From positions 71,416,839 through 71,480,838 of the forward strand of contig NW_026262734.1 in assembly GCF_021869535.1 (NCBI RefSeq): a stretch of DNA of 64,000 nucleotides. The letters are read 5' to 3'. Source of the stretch: Mytilus californianus (taxonomy: Eukaryota; Mollusca; Bivalvia; Mytilida; Mytilidae). The position numbers and the translations under genes are program-made. This document shows, piece by piece, positions 1 through 13,400 of the stretch. The first letter of the stretch is position 1; every line of letters begins with the position of its first letter. A model generated the notes under the pieces. That model saw nothing but the letters and a program-made list of their open reading frames with translations, was not told where the DNA came from and searched no databases.

Positions 1-692
1 TTTTACCATTTTTTTTCATTTTTGCCTTTTATTGTGAAATCTATAATAGACAGAGGGAAACTTTAAGCTGTAAAAATTATCAGCAAGACAAGATCTACGA
101 ATAAGTATGCATGGTCTAAATCGTCAGTCTACTCCTTATAAGAGTTTTTGCCCTTTGAAGACAATTTTTACCAATTTTTAGCGTTTTTGCATTATATCTT
201 AAAAATTATAATAGATAGAAACTTAAATCAGCAAAAATGATCAGCAAGACAAGATCTACATTTAATATAAATAAAGGAAATTTTCCGATGACTCCTTATA
301 GGAGTTATAATGCCCTTTAATGACAATTTTAAACAAATTTTTTTGCGTTTTGCCTTATATGATAAAAATTATAATAGATAAATAGAAACTTTAAATAACA
401 AAAATGATCAGCAAGGCAAGATCTACAAACAAGTCAAAATTTGATGATATAGTTAGTAGACTGTCACCCTTCATAGGAGTAATTGCCCTTAAATGAGGAT
501 TTTTTTTTACCCTCTTTTGTGTTTTGAGCAAAAACTGGAGAAGATAAGAGAGAAACTAAACAGACAAAATGATCAGCAATACAAGGTCAACAAAAAAGAA
601 ATTTTTGTCATGTATTCTATTCTTGTCAATGTTGGAGAAAGCCCATTGTTGAGTATGCACATAGACCTAGGTGAGCGACACAGGTTCTCCAG
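1..692 (+). repeat. Family A element, right part (tandem monomers and right end)
   Basis: Four diverged monomers of about 160 bp share 'tgatcagcaagacaagatctac' type boxes (near 81, 241, 403 and 571) and 'ccttat.ggagt.attgccctt' boxes. The copy closes with the family A right-end motif AGGTGAGC (669-676) and a degraded terminal hairpin. The left end lies outside the window. Open frames here are products of the repeat. Confidence 0.8.
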
Positions 693-1343
693 TTACGTAT
701 TATGTCTGTTTGTTTTGCTCACACATTGTTGTCAATTTAATGGAATTCTATGCGACTGTCACTCAATTGAGAAGTTAAGCTAGCTATAAAACCAGGTTTA
801 ATCCGCCATTTTCTACATTAGGAAATGCCTGTACAAAGCCAGGAATATGACAGTTGTTTTCCATTCGTTTGATGTGTTTGAGCTTTTGATTTTGCCATTT
901 GATAAGAGACTTTCCGTTTTTGAATTTTCCTTGGAGTTCAGTATTTTTGTTATATTTTATTTTTGCTTTCCAATCTAAGGCTATGATGGCAATACACAAT
1001 GTCATGTGGTAAATGTTTAGATCTATGGTATTAAATGATTAAGCTTGTACTGTACACACAGCGCATATAGGAACTGTCTCAAAGACATATATAATTGCCT
1101 GATCATTATACCTGATATTTGATAAACATTAACATTAACATCGAAATGCCTACGTTTTGTTAAAAGGGAAATATGGTTGGTATTTATTAATGATTATTTT
1201 ATACTGCAATGTAGTCTTTAGTTTTACTTGCAGATCTACAAGTGAAGTTTTATTGTTGAAATATAAAATATCATGTGGTAACCTGCCCGTATAGGGGCTG
1301 TATCAATAACATAAATAATTTCCTGTATTTTTGACATCTTCAG
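693..1343. other. Intron; probable retroelement 3'-end fragment at about 786-970
   Basis: The part from 786 to 970 ('ataaaaccaggtttaatcc' onward) resembles, from memory, a sequence common in mussel genomic and transcript data, probably the 3' region of a retroelement. No second copy is in this window, so the assignment is weak. The remainder up to the exon shows no recognisable feature. Confidence 0.35.
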
Positions 1344-1472
1344 CATAATATAGAGTTCATACGACTTGGAAAGACCAGTAAAATTCACCCACAGATACAG
1401 AGATTTTCAGCTGATCTACTGACACGGAAACTTCAAACTGTTGGTGATCTGAGACAATTCTATAGTCAACAG
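1344..1472 (+). CDS. DNA2: DNA2 exon a (helicase domain, between motifs Ia and II)
   Basis: The exon encodes 43 codons in phase 0 and includes the stretch '[19 protein letters not shown]', which aligns with the 'RLG...K.HP.IQ.F' region that precedes motif II in DNA2. The acceptor is the CAG at 1341-1343 after a short pyrimidine-rich run, and the donor is GTATTT at 1473. The last codons (SQQ) read straight into the next exon's RIVATS, as in other DNA2 proteins. The start of the exon is the least certain border, because an AG at 1352-1353 could also serve and would shorten the product by three residues. Confidence 0.85.
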
Positions 1473-4400
1473 GTATTTTGTACATTATTAACAATTGTTC
1501 TCCTTTTTTAGCTCACGTGGCCCACAGGGCCAAGTGAGCTTTTCTCATCACTTGGCGTCCGTCGTTAACTTTTACAAACATCTTCTCTGAAGAAACTACT
1601 TTGCCAAATTTAACCAAACTTGGCCACAATCATCATTGGGGTATCTACTTTTAAAAAATGTGTCTGATGACCCCACCTGCCAACCAAAACAGTCGACATG
1701 GCTAAAAATAGAACATAGGTGTAAAATGCAAGTTTTGTCTATTATTTTGAAAACAGTAATAAATAGAGAAAATTTGTTCAGACTGATGAGCTCTACCTAT
1801 TGTTCAAAAACATCAAAACTGTCAGATGACTTCTTATAGGAGTTATTGCCCTTAAATGACAAATTTTTCCATTTTTTTTTTTCATTTTTGAAAACTATAA
1901 TAGATAGAAACTTTAAATTGCAAAAATGATCAGCAAGACAAGTTCTGCAAATAAGTCTCATGGTCAAAATTGTCAGTCAACTCCTTATTAGCCCTTTGAT
2001 GACGATTTTTACCAATTTTTATATGACCGCAAAATTTTTGCGGTCGTATATTGGTATGACGTTGGCGTCGTTGTCGTCGTCGTCCGAAGACATTTGGTTT
2101 TCGCACTATAACTTTAGTATAAGTTAATAGAAATCTATGAAATTAAAACACAAGGTTTATGACCACAAAAGGAAGGTTGGGATTGATTTTTGGAGTTTTG
2201 GTCCTAACAGTTTAAGAATTAGGGGCCAAAAAAGGGCCCAAGAAGCATTTTTCTTGGTTTTCGCACAATAACTCTAGTATAAGTAAATAGAAATCTATGA
2301 AATTTTAACACAAGGTTTATGACCACAAAAGGAAGGTTGGGATTGATTTTGGGAGTTTTGGTCCCAACAGTTTAGGAATTAGGGGTAAAAAAGGGCCCAA
2401 ATAAGCATTTTTCTTGGTTTTTGCACAATAACTTTAGTATAAGTAAATAGAAATCTATGAAATTTAAACACAAGGTTTATGACCACAAAAGGAAGGTTGG
2501 GATTGATTTTGGGAGTTTTGGTCCCAACAGTTTAGGAATTAGGGTCCAAAAGGGTCCAAAATTAAACTTTGTTTGATTTCATCAAAAATTGAACTATTGG
2601 GGTTCTTTGATATGCCGAATTTAACCGTGTATTTCGATTCTTAATTTTTGGTCCCATTTTTCAAATTGGTCTACATTAAGGTCCAAAGGGTCCAAAATTA
2701 AAATTAGTTTGATTTTAACAAAAATTGAATTCTTGGGGTTCTTTGATATGCTGAATCTAAACATGTACTTAGTTTTTTTATTATGGGCCCAGTTTTCAAG
2801 TTGGTCCAAATCGGGGTCCAAAATTAAACTTTGTTTGATTTCAACAAAAATTGAATATATGGGGTTCTTCGATATGCTGAATCTAACCATGTATTTAGAT
2901 TTTTGATATTTGGGCCCGGTTATCAAATTGGTCCACATTGAGGTCAAAAGGGTCCAAAATTGAACTTTATTTGATTTCATCAAAAATTGAATTCTTGGGG
3001 TTCTTTGATATGCTGAATCTAACCATGTATTTAGATTTTGGATATTGGAATACCACAAAGGGTTGGTAAGAATTGTCTTTGGGAGTTATGGCTCAAACCG
3101 TTAAGGAGTAAGGTGCAAAAAAGGGGGAAAAGGGTTTCCAAGTTAATGGACAATTACTTAAGTACAAAACATAATTTAAAAGGCAGTGTAAGGTTGGTAA
3201 TTGAAACTCATTTGAATATCTCACCTAAACTGCTTTTAAATTATGTATATTGGAAATTTGCCAAAAACTTTATTATTAATAAATTCCATTGGAAATTTGC
3301 CAATAACTTTAGTTGAATGAACTTCATTGGAAATTTGCCAATATAAAATGTTGCTGATGAAGCTTTTTTGTTTATCTCACCTAAACTGCTTTTAAATTAT
3401 GTATATTGGAAATTTGCCAAAAACTTTATTATAAATAAATTCCACTGGAAATTTGCCAATAACTTTAGTTTAATGAACTTCATTGGAAATTTGCCAATAT
3501 AAAATGTTGCTGATGAAGCTTTTTTGTTTATCTCACCTAAACTGCTTTTAAATTATGTATATTGGAAATTTGCCAAAAACTTTATTATTAATAAATTCCA
3601 TTGGAAATTTGCCAATAACTTTAGTTTAATAAACTTCATTGGAAATTTGCCAATATAAAATGATGCTGGTGAAGCTTTTTTGTTTATTTTTAGCCATGAT
3701 TATTATGTCATTTTCTATTTTAATAGGGTCCAAAATTAAACTTATTTTGATTCTAATAAAAATTGAACTCTTGGGGTTCTTTGATATGCTGAATCTAAAC
3801 ATGTATTTAGATTTTTGATTATGGGCCCAGTATTTAGTTGGTACAAATCAAGGTCCAAAATCACTCTTTGTTTGATTTCAACAAAAATTGAATATATGGG
3901 GTTCTTTGATATCCTGAATCTAACTGTGTATTTAGATTTTTGGATTTTGGGCCTTGTTTTATAATTTATCCACATTGAGGTCCTTAAGGTCCAAAATGAA
4001 ACTTTGTTTGATTTCATTAAAAATTGAATTATGGGGGTTCTTTGATACACTGAGAGTTATGGTCCTAACAGTTTAGGAATTAGGGGTCAAAAAAGGGCCC
4101 AAATAAGAATTTTTCTAGTTTTCAGACAATAACTTGTGGAATGGTGTATGGATCTCTGAAATTATACCACAAAGGGATGGTAAGAATTGTCTTTGGGAGT
4201 TATGGCTCAAACCGTTAAGGAATAAGGCGCAAAAAAGGGAGGAAAAGGGTTTCCAGGTTAATGGACAATTACTTAAGTACAAAACATAATTTAAAAGGCA
4301 GTGTAAGGTTGGTAATTGAAACTCATTTGAATATCTCACCTAAACTGCTTTTAAATTATGAATATTGGAAATTTGCCAAAAACTTTATTATTAATAAATT

Positions 4401-7400
4401 CCATTGGAAATTTGCCAATAACTTTAGTTTAATGAACTTCATTGGAAATTTGCCAATATAAAATGTTGCTGATGAAGCTTTTTTGTTTATCTCACCTAAA
4501 CTGCTTTTAAATTATGTATATTGGAAATTTGCCAGCCATGACTATGATGTCATTTTCTATTTTAATACTTTTATGATGTATTTAAATGGGCTTTTATGGT
4601 TGCAAAGTCCATTGGAAATTTGAATTGAGATTATGACCATGCAGTTCTTGAGGGAAAGATAACCTTATTTTACATGATTTCAAAAACAACAGTAAATACA
4701 GGTGAGCAATACAGGCTCTTGAGAGCTTCTAGTTTTCAGACAATAACTTGTGTTTATGTGTATGCATCTCTCTGAAATTGTAATGCAAGGTACCATACCA
4801 CAAATGGAAGGCTGGGATTGAGTTTGGGGGTAATTGCCCCAAACGTTCAGGAATTGGGGGCCACAAGGGGGTAAAAAACAAGAATTTTTCTAGTTTCCAG
4901 ACAATAACTTGTGTTTAAGTGTATGGATCTTTCTGAAATTGTACTGCAAGGTACCATACCACAAAGGAAAAGCTGGAATTGAGTTTGGGGGTAATTACTA
5001 AAAGGGGGTAAAAAAATATTAAGGGGGGGGGGGATTTTTTTTTTCATAATTTTTTTGTTTTTCTTTCTTAAAATTTTCCATTTTTGCATTTATTATTTCT
5101 GATTTATATTTAAATGCAAAAAATACTGATATGGCAGGAGATACACACCAAACATGACTTGTAAATTATTATATGAAGTATTGTGCAACAGCACACTATT
5201 GCACAATAGCAAGAAATCTTCAATTGCACAGTATTGCGCAATAGCAAGAAATTTTCAATTGCACAGTATTGCAGAATAGCAAGAAATATCCAATTGCACA
5301 GTATTCCGCAATAGCACAATAGTGCCCAATAGCCAGAAATCTTCAATTGCATAGTATTGCGCAAAAGCAAGAAATATCCAATTGCACAGTATTGTGCAAT
5401 TGCAAGAAATCTTCAATTGAAAATTAATACAAATATTTCAACCCATTTCAAATTTTTAAGATTTTTCACCACATTTATTTTGTGTCAGAAACCTATATTA
5501 TGTCAAAAATTTGATCACAATCCAAATTCAGACAGTATCAAGCTTGAATATTGTGTCCAAACTTGCACCAACTGTTCAGGGTTCGACCTCAGCGGTCGTA
5601 TCAGGCTGCGCTCAGCGAAGCATTTTATTTGCATTGTTGCCTTATATCTTAAAAATTATGGTAGATAGATGTAACTTAAATTAGCAAAAATGATAAACAA
5701 GACAAGATCTACAATTAAAAGAATATGAAGGAAATCGTCTGAAGACTCCTTATTGGAGTTATTGCCCTTTAATGACAATTTTTACCTTTTTTTTACTTTT
5801 TGCCTTTTATTGTTAAAAATTATAATAGATAAATAGAAACTTTAAATCACAAAAATGATCAGCAAGGCAAGATCTACTAACAAGTCAAATTTTGCCAATA
5901 TAGTTAGTAGACTGTCACTCTTTAAAGGAGTGATTGCCCTTAAATGAGGATTTTTTTACCCTCTTTTGTGTTTTGAGCAAAAACTGGAGAAGATAAGAGA
6001 GAAACTAAACAGACAAAATGATCAGCAATACAAGGTCAACAAAAAAGAAATTTTTGTCATGTATTCTATTCTTGTCAATGTTACCGCCGCTAGTGTTAGA
6101 GTAACTTACCTTTGCACATCCCCAAAATTGGTTTCTTTTCTCTAACTTTAGTTTGTCTCAACCAAATGTTATAAAACTTATACACAATGCTTATTACCAC
6201 AAAACACAGATCAATTGGGTGGCGTCACTTTTATCGTTCATGAGTTATGCCCCTTTATAAATTTTTGTTGAATATGCACATAGACTAAGGTGAGCAACAC
6301 AGGCTCTTTAGAGCCTCTAGTTTAGTTCAAATTAGCTTTACTGTTACATCTGGGACATAATATATTGACAGGATTTGACACTTGAAACTTGTATCGATTA
6401 CATTGTTAGGTCATTTTATAATTACCGATATGATACGGAAATGGAGATGTATCACATTACCTATATGTACTCGCAATTATTGACAATGATATATGGCCCT
6501 ACATTATACCAATTCAAAACAGTTTGAAAACAATGATTGGAAATTTTCTTGTATTTTATAACAATAATGTAAAAATATTTAATTAATTCTAAAATGAAAA
6601 AATGAACAATTATACAGAAACTAAAGTTGTTTTTAAAAGAGAAAACAGCAGTTGCGATTAAAACTTTCTCTCCCTTTTGTTACTATTTTCTTATCATGAA
6701 ACAATAAAAAACGAACTTTACCCTAAAAAGTGCTCAAATGTGGGTTTTTACGAACAGATTATTAAAGAAAATTGTGTATGCTTTAAATCTTAAAAATAAA
6801 TAATTTTATTTGATATTATTTGTGTTAGTCACAAATTTTTTTCTTAGTAGAAAATTATTATTATAATTATTATACATTTGATTGCTGATAAAAAGAGCAT
6901 ATCTTTTATTTTATTTTTAACAATGAATGAGTTGTTATTTATTTTGTCTGATACAATATTTACTCTTTGATTTTGAATGTACAGCAAAGAATATTCCTTC
7001 TTTGTCTTAATAATAGAAAATATTTAATTAATTCCAAAAGGGTCTCTTAAAAACACTGCAAAGGACTCCTTTTTGGCACAAAGGACCACAAAGGAGTTTA
7101 ATAAGAGCACAAAGGACCTTCAATTCCCTTTTCTGCAAGGAAACAATGAAGAAAATGTTTTTAAAAAATTTTAAATCATGAAAATTGCGATTTTTAACAT
7201 GAACGACTTGGTGAAATCACCGGACCGGTTCAGAACCGACTCTATATCCGGTTTATGTCATATATAGCTTATGTTTGCGAATTTTTAAACCCTTGACCAC
7301 CAATAAGTTGATTGACCTTTAACATTGATATCATCCAAAATGGAAGGGGAATATCCAACTAATATCAAATTGGATGTAGACAAAATTATAAAATGGGGGG

Positions 7401-10400
7401 TATTAGTCCCGCTATGCAGACAGCTCTAGGTTCATCAGTTTCATCAGGTATTGGTTTTCTAAATAAAATCTTTTATATTGCAACTTGTAGGAAAATTTCC
7501 AGCAATATTATTTGGGCAAATGCCTCCCAGACCAGTGGCAGTTGCACATGATCATAGGAAACCCAGACCATTTTTTAGGGTGGATGAAATCTCTTCAATT
7601 ATAACTGTGTTTTTTAGCTCCCCAGGCCCTAAGGGCCAAATGTGCTTTTCTCATCACTTGGCATCTGTTGTCGCTAACTTTAAAAAAAATCTTCTCTGAA
7701 ACTTCTGGGCCAAATTTAACCAAACTTGGCCACAATCATCATTGGGGTATTTAGTTTAAAGAATGTGTTTGATGACCCTGCCTGCCAACCAAAATGGTAG
7801 ACATGGTTTAAAATAGAATATAGGAGTTATTGTCCTTAATGACAAATTTTACAATTTTAGTATGCGAGACATAGGTATTACTATCTGGCGGCGGCGTGTA
7901 AAACTATTTGTATAAAGCTTTATATTTCAGAAGGTAGAAGTTCCATCAAATCTTGTTTGCAGAAACGTTATGTTACGAAGTTTCTGTCAACCAAATGTCC
8001 ATTGTCCTTGACCTTATTTTCATGGTTCAGCAACTGCATGTCCGTCAGACAGAGTTCACCTGACCTCGATCTCATTTCATGGATCAGTGATCAAGGTTAA
8101 AGTTACGTGATTAAGTCTGTTTCTCAAATACTATAAGCAGTAGGTCAACTATATTTGGTGTATGGAATGATTGTAATGGGTACATGTCAGTCTGGCAGGT
8201 TTCATCTGACCTTGACCTCATTTTCATGGTTCATTGGTCAATGTTAAGTTTTTGTGTTTTTGTCTGTTTTTCAAGTACTATAAGCAATAGGTCAACTATA
8301 TTTGGTGTAAGGAATGATTGTAAGGTGTACAAGTCTGTCTGGCAGGTATCGTCTGACCTTGACCTCATTTTCATGGTTCATTGGTCAATGTTATGTTTTT
8401 GTGTTTTTGTCTGTTTTTCAAGTACTATAAGAAATAGGTGAACTGTATTTGGTGTATGGAATGATTGTAAGGTGTACATGTCTGTCTTGCAGGTATCATC
8501 TGACCTTGACCTCATTTTTATGGTTCATTGGTCAATGATAAGTTTTTGTGCTATGGTCTGTTTTTCAAATACTTATAGCAATAGGTCAGCTTTATTTGGA
8601 GTATGGAATGATTGTACGGTACACATGTCTGTCTGGCAGGTATCATCTGACCTTGACCTCATTTTCATGATTCATTGGTCGATGTTAAGTTTTTGTGTTT
8701 TGGTCTTTTTTTCAATTAGCATACACAATAGGTCAACTACATTTGGTGTATAAAAAAATTATAAGGTGTATATGTCTGTCTGACATGATTAATCTAATCT
8801 TGACCTCATTGTCATAGATCTTTAAAAATGTTAAGTTTCTGTAATGATTTTAGTAAAACCTTTATCTTTTAAAAGACTTTCAACATAAAATCAATGGTCA
8901 GTAAAGCAGGGGAGACATTTCAGCATGTGCACTCTTGTTTTCATTTTTTGTCTATTATCTTGGAAAATATAATAGGTATAGAGAAATTTTTTATTGCAAT
9001 AATGATCAACAAGAAATATATCTACAAGTATTTAAACATGTAAAAAGTCGTCAGATGACTCCTTATTAGGGCCCCGCCGAAATACGGACGCCCTATAGTG
9101 ATCAGTCTGTCCGTCCGTCCGTCCATCCGTCCGTAACAAAATGTGTCGCTCTATATCTAGAGAACCGTTATGATTTCAAAGTTTATATTTGACATGTATA
9201 TTAACCAACACCAGAGGGTGTGTCATAATGTATGTACAACTTCCTAGGTCAAAGGTCAAGGTCAAAAACTTTGGTTTTAGTTGACCACCCCATGTCCTAT
9301 GGTAAAGATCGTGTCCGCTCTATATCTTGAGAACCATTATGATTTCAAAGTTTATACTTGACATGTATATTAACCAACACCAGAGGGTGTGTCATAATTT
9401 ATGTACAACTTCCTAGGTCAAAAGTCAAGGTCAAAAACTTTGGTTTTAGTTGACAACCCCACGTCCTATGGTAAAGATCGTGTCCGCTCGATATCTTGAG
9501 AACCGTTATGATTTCAAAGTTTATACTTGACATGTATATAAACAAACACCAGAGGGTGTGTCATAGTTTATGTACAACTTCCTAGGTCAAAGGTCAAGGT
9601 CATAAACTTCGGTTTCAGTTGACAACCCCATGTCCAATGATAAAATGCAAACTTTTTACCACACATTATTCACAGCGGGGCCCACGGAGATGGCTCCCAT
9701 CTCAATGATATCTAGTTTGAGTTATTGCCCTTAAATTATGAATTGAACGATTTTTTGGCATTTATGCCTAATATGTTAAAATCTTTAAAGAGCCAAAATT
9801 ATCAGCAAGACATGATCTACGGATTAGTCAAATGGCCAAAATCGTAAGTAGACTGCTTATTGGAGTTATTGTTCGTTGATGATGATTTATACCAATTTTT
9901 ATTGTTTTTAACCAATTATCTTGAAAACTAGAATAGAAAGATACATTTTAAACAACAATAATGATCAGGAAGACAAGATCTACAAATTTGTCAACCCCCT
10001 ATTCGAAAAATGATCAGTAAGACAAGGTCTACAAATAAGTTAAATTTTGCCAAAATAATTAGTAGAGTCTGTAATGGAGTGTTTGCCCTTAATTGACAAT
10101 TTTGTTTACCCTTTTTTTTTTTTTTGGAGGGGGGGGGGGGGGATAAAACTGAAGAAGATTGAGAGAAACTGTCAACAGAAAAAATTATCAGTAATACAAG
10201 ATAACAAAAAAGAGATTTTTATCATGAATTCTATTCTATGAAAATAAGAAGATGTGGTATGATTGCCAACGGAACTTTCCACCAGAGACCTAGTGACATA
10301 TAAGTTAATAACTATAGGTCACTGTATGACTTCAATAATGAGCAAAACCCATACCACATAGTAAGCTATAAAAGGCCCCGAAATGACAAATGTAAAAAAA

Positions 10401-13400
10401 TCAAACAAGAAAACTAATACATAGGTCACTGTATGGTTTCAACAATGAGCAAAACCCATACCACATAGTAAGCTATAAAAGACCCTGAAATGACAAATGT
10501 AAAAAAATTCAAATGAGAAAACTAATGGCCTTATTTATGAACAAAACAATAAACGAAAAACAAATATGATATACAGCAACAAATGACAACCACAGAATTA
10601 CAGGCTCCTGACTTGGTACAGGCACACACAGAATGTAGCCTGGTTAACCATGTTTGCTGGTGCAAAATTCTCCCCCTAACCTGGGACAGTGGTGTAACGG
10701 TACAACATAAGAACAAACTATAAAAATCAGTTGAAAAGGGCTTAACTCATCAGATAGATACAAAGTACATAAAAACCCTAACAAAAACACAATTTAGGAG
10801 CGTGTCCATTGTTCAAGATGCATACCCCAGCTGAGTTTGATTATTCTTTTGGTATCTGTCACCTAAATTTTACTATTATACTTAGGGATGCAGTCATAAA
10901 TGTTTTTGTTGTCATAAAATAGAATGACAAAAGATACATGTGTCTGATTAACAAATTAACACTGCCTTCTGACTTAATACTTTCATGTCTTTTTCTACTT
11001 CATTTTTTGTAGAGAATAGTTGCAACTAGTTGTTTGGGTACAAACCATCCAGTGTTTACACAGAAAAGGTTTGATGTATGTGTTGTAGATGAAGCATCCC
11101 AAGTTTTATTACCAGCATGCCTTGGCCCACTTTTCTGTGCTGACAAATTTGTTCTTGTTGGAGATCCTAAACAGTTGCCACCTGTAATGCAGAGTAGAGA
11201 GGCTAGGTAATGTTACAGTGGCCTTTTGCATATACTTGTTAGATCTTCAGCAAATGTTGGCACTTGAAAGGGGATGACCTCAAATAGCAATTGAAATATA
11301 AAGAAACACTGTTTTTGTCTCATCTGCGATGAAAGTCGCAGAATGGGAGACATAAGGATAACAATCAATAAAGTCAATTATATTTGGTGTATGGCACAAT
11401 TTTAAGGTGTACATGTCTATCTCCAGGGTTCATATAATCTTCGGGGCCTATGACCTTGACCTCATTTTCATGGTTCATTGGTCAATGGTCAGATTTTGTG
11501 GTTTTATCTGATTCTCAAGAAACTATTAGCGATAGGACCACTATATCTGGTGTATGAAATGATTGTAAGGTGTATATGTCTGTCTGGCATGGTTTATCTG
11601 ACCTCATTTTCATAGAACATTAATATATTAAGTTTATGTGATACTTGTAGTAAAACCGTCATACTACAGACTTTCAACATGAATTCACTAGTCTGTTGTT
11701 ATTTATGTATTATTGTCATTTTGTTTATTTTCTTTTGTTTCCTTTTCTAACATCGGACTCGGACTTCTCTTAAACTGAGTTTTACTGTGCGTACTGTTGT
11801 ACGTTTGTTTTTTCTACATTGGCTAGAGGTATAGGGGGAGGGTTGAGATCTCAAAAAACCTGTTTAACCCCGCCGCATTTTTGCGCCTGTCCCAAGTCAG
11901 GAGCCTCTGGCCTTTGTTAGTCTTGTATCATTTTTAATTTTAGTTTCTTGTGTATAATTTGGAGTTTAGTATGACGTCCATTATCACTGAACTAGTATAC
12001 ATATTTGTATGGGGCCAGCTGAAGGACGCCTCTGGGTGCGGGAGTTTCTCGTTGCATTGAAGACCCATTGGTGGCCTTCGGCTGTTGTCTGCTCTATGGT
12101 CGGGTTGTTGTCTCTTTGATACATTCCCCATTTCCATTCTCAATTTTAATGATAAGTAAAACAGGCAAGTCATTTCAGTGTGTGCACTCTTGTTTCAAAC
12201 ACTATAACAGTTAACAGCTAAAATGATCATCAATATTAGATATATTTTGACAAGTGAGTCATTCAGGCTCTCAAGATTCTCTTATATAGAGTTTGGCTAT
12301 GTTGGACAAAGGACCAAAACCAGTCTATAGTATGGTGATGATGGTTGGGCAGGAGAGGGAAATAAGTACACATTTTGTGTTATCAAATCCTACTTGAGTT
12401 TTTAACCCAGATACCCGAAATTTCACAGAATGATTGCACACTTGTTGAAATCTGCACCTACTATTACGGAATTGTTTGGGCAATTTTTCACTTTTTTTTT
12501 TCGCTCTTCAAAGACAGGACATGTTATGATATACCAATGTCTGTTTGTCCTTCGGCACTTCAAATGATAACTCAAATTTGCTTTATCCAATTCTCATGTG
12601 ATTATAACACAACATTAAGTTTGATGGAGGAAAACTCCCTTTGGATTTTGAAAATTTTTGCTTTGCCGTTACAGAGTTGCAGTACTTTAACCTTTAGATT
12701 TCAGACAATTTTTCACATATCCCACACTAACTCCAGTATGGCTGAATTGATTTCTAAAAGAATTACCTTATTATTGGGATTGATAAAAGGAAGCTCCCTT
12801 TTGGGGGAAATTTTTTTGATTTTAACAAAAATTGAATATTTGGTGTTCTTTGAAATGTTGAATCTAACCGTGAATTTAGATTTTGGATTTTTGGCCCCAT
12901 TCTCAAATTGGTCCACATTGAGGTCCAAAGTGTAAAAAATTTAACTTTGTTTGATGTCATCAAAAACTGAATTCTTGGGGTTCTTTGATATGCTGAATCT
13001 AACCATGTATTTAGATTTAGGATATTATACCATAAAAGGTAAATGTCCAATTTCAAATTTTTAAGCTCTTAGACTACATTCTTTCTGTGTCAGAAACCTA
13101 TGCTGTGTCAAATATTAAATCATAATCCAAATTTAGAGCTGTTCAGGAGAACCTCTGCTGTAGTATCAAGCTGCGCCCTGTGGAACATTTTATTGAAATT
13201 GTGAATATAACACACTGTTGGATTTATTAATAAAAATCTGATATGTCATTCCAGAGTTATGGGACTTTGACCATTAGATAAATAAAAGGCATTGAATGCA
13301 AAACACAGGGTTTACAATCTGGTGGTGATGGCATAAACTATTTGTATAAAGCTTTATATTTCAGAAGGTAAAAGACCTTGATGTTTCATACATTGTAAAC

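Larger units (their letters stand above)
2023..5627 (+). repeat. Family B element (large composite with tandem cores)
   Basis: It begins ATATGACCGCAAAA, paired with TTTTGCGGTCGTAT (to 2050), and ends with GCGGTCGTAT (5592-5601), the GCTGCGCTCAGCGAAGC hairpin and TTTTAT. The inside holds three copies of a roughly 180-bp unit (2090-2540) and four 126-136-bp units with 'ggggttctttgatatgctg' (2580-3030, again 3770-4040). It also holds 156-bp units (3220-3690, 4335-4535) and a short AGCAAGAAAT array (5185-5420). No transposase-like frame was seen. Confidence 0.8.
1510..6322 (+). repeat. Family A element split by a family B insertion and a family G fragment
   Basis: The left hairpin at 1510-1540 is AGCTCACgTGGCCC / GGGCCAaGTGAGCT with one mismatch. 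The body is interrupted at 2023 and resumes at 5629 with 'gcattgttgccttatatc'. It is interrupted again by a family G piece at about 6080-6268, and ends with AGGTGAGC (6288-6295) and the terminal hairpin AGGCTCTTTAGAGCCT (6301-6316). Confidence 0.85.
7617..10237 (+). repeat. Family A element interrupted by family E and family I copies; right end lost
   Basis: A diverged left hairpin starts at 7617. A-type text runs to about 7860, resumes at 8940-9068, and resumes again at 9716-10237. It stops abruptly at 10238 where a retroelement 3' end begins in reverse. The terminal AGGTGAGC and hairpin are missing, so the right side was lost or replaced. Confidence 0.75.

Noticed and set aside
2621-3058. 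145-codon open frame (-)
   Set aside because: It translates 126-136-bp family B units ('[18 protein letters not shown]' type words) and recurs wherever that core occurs.
9107-9135. CCGT-rich run as a functional CpG or promoter site
   Set aside because: The same run occurs at the same place in several repeat families (20590, 25410, 36820, 62140), so it belongs to the elements.
12375-12935. 186-codon open frame (+)
   Set aside because: It runs through a diverged tandem repeat and into family B units whose wording ('FFEMLNLT', 'APFSNWST') recurs in every B copy in the window; it is repeat translation.
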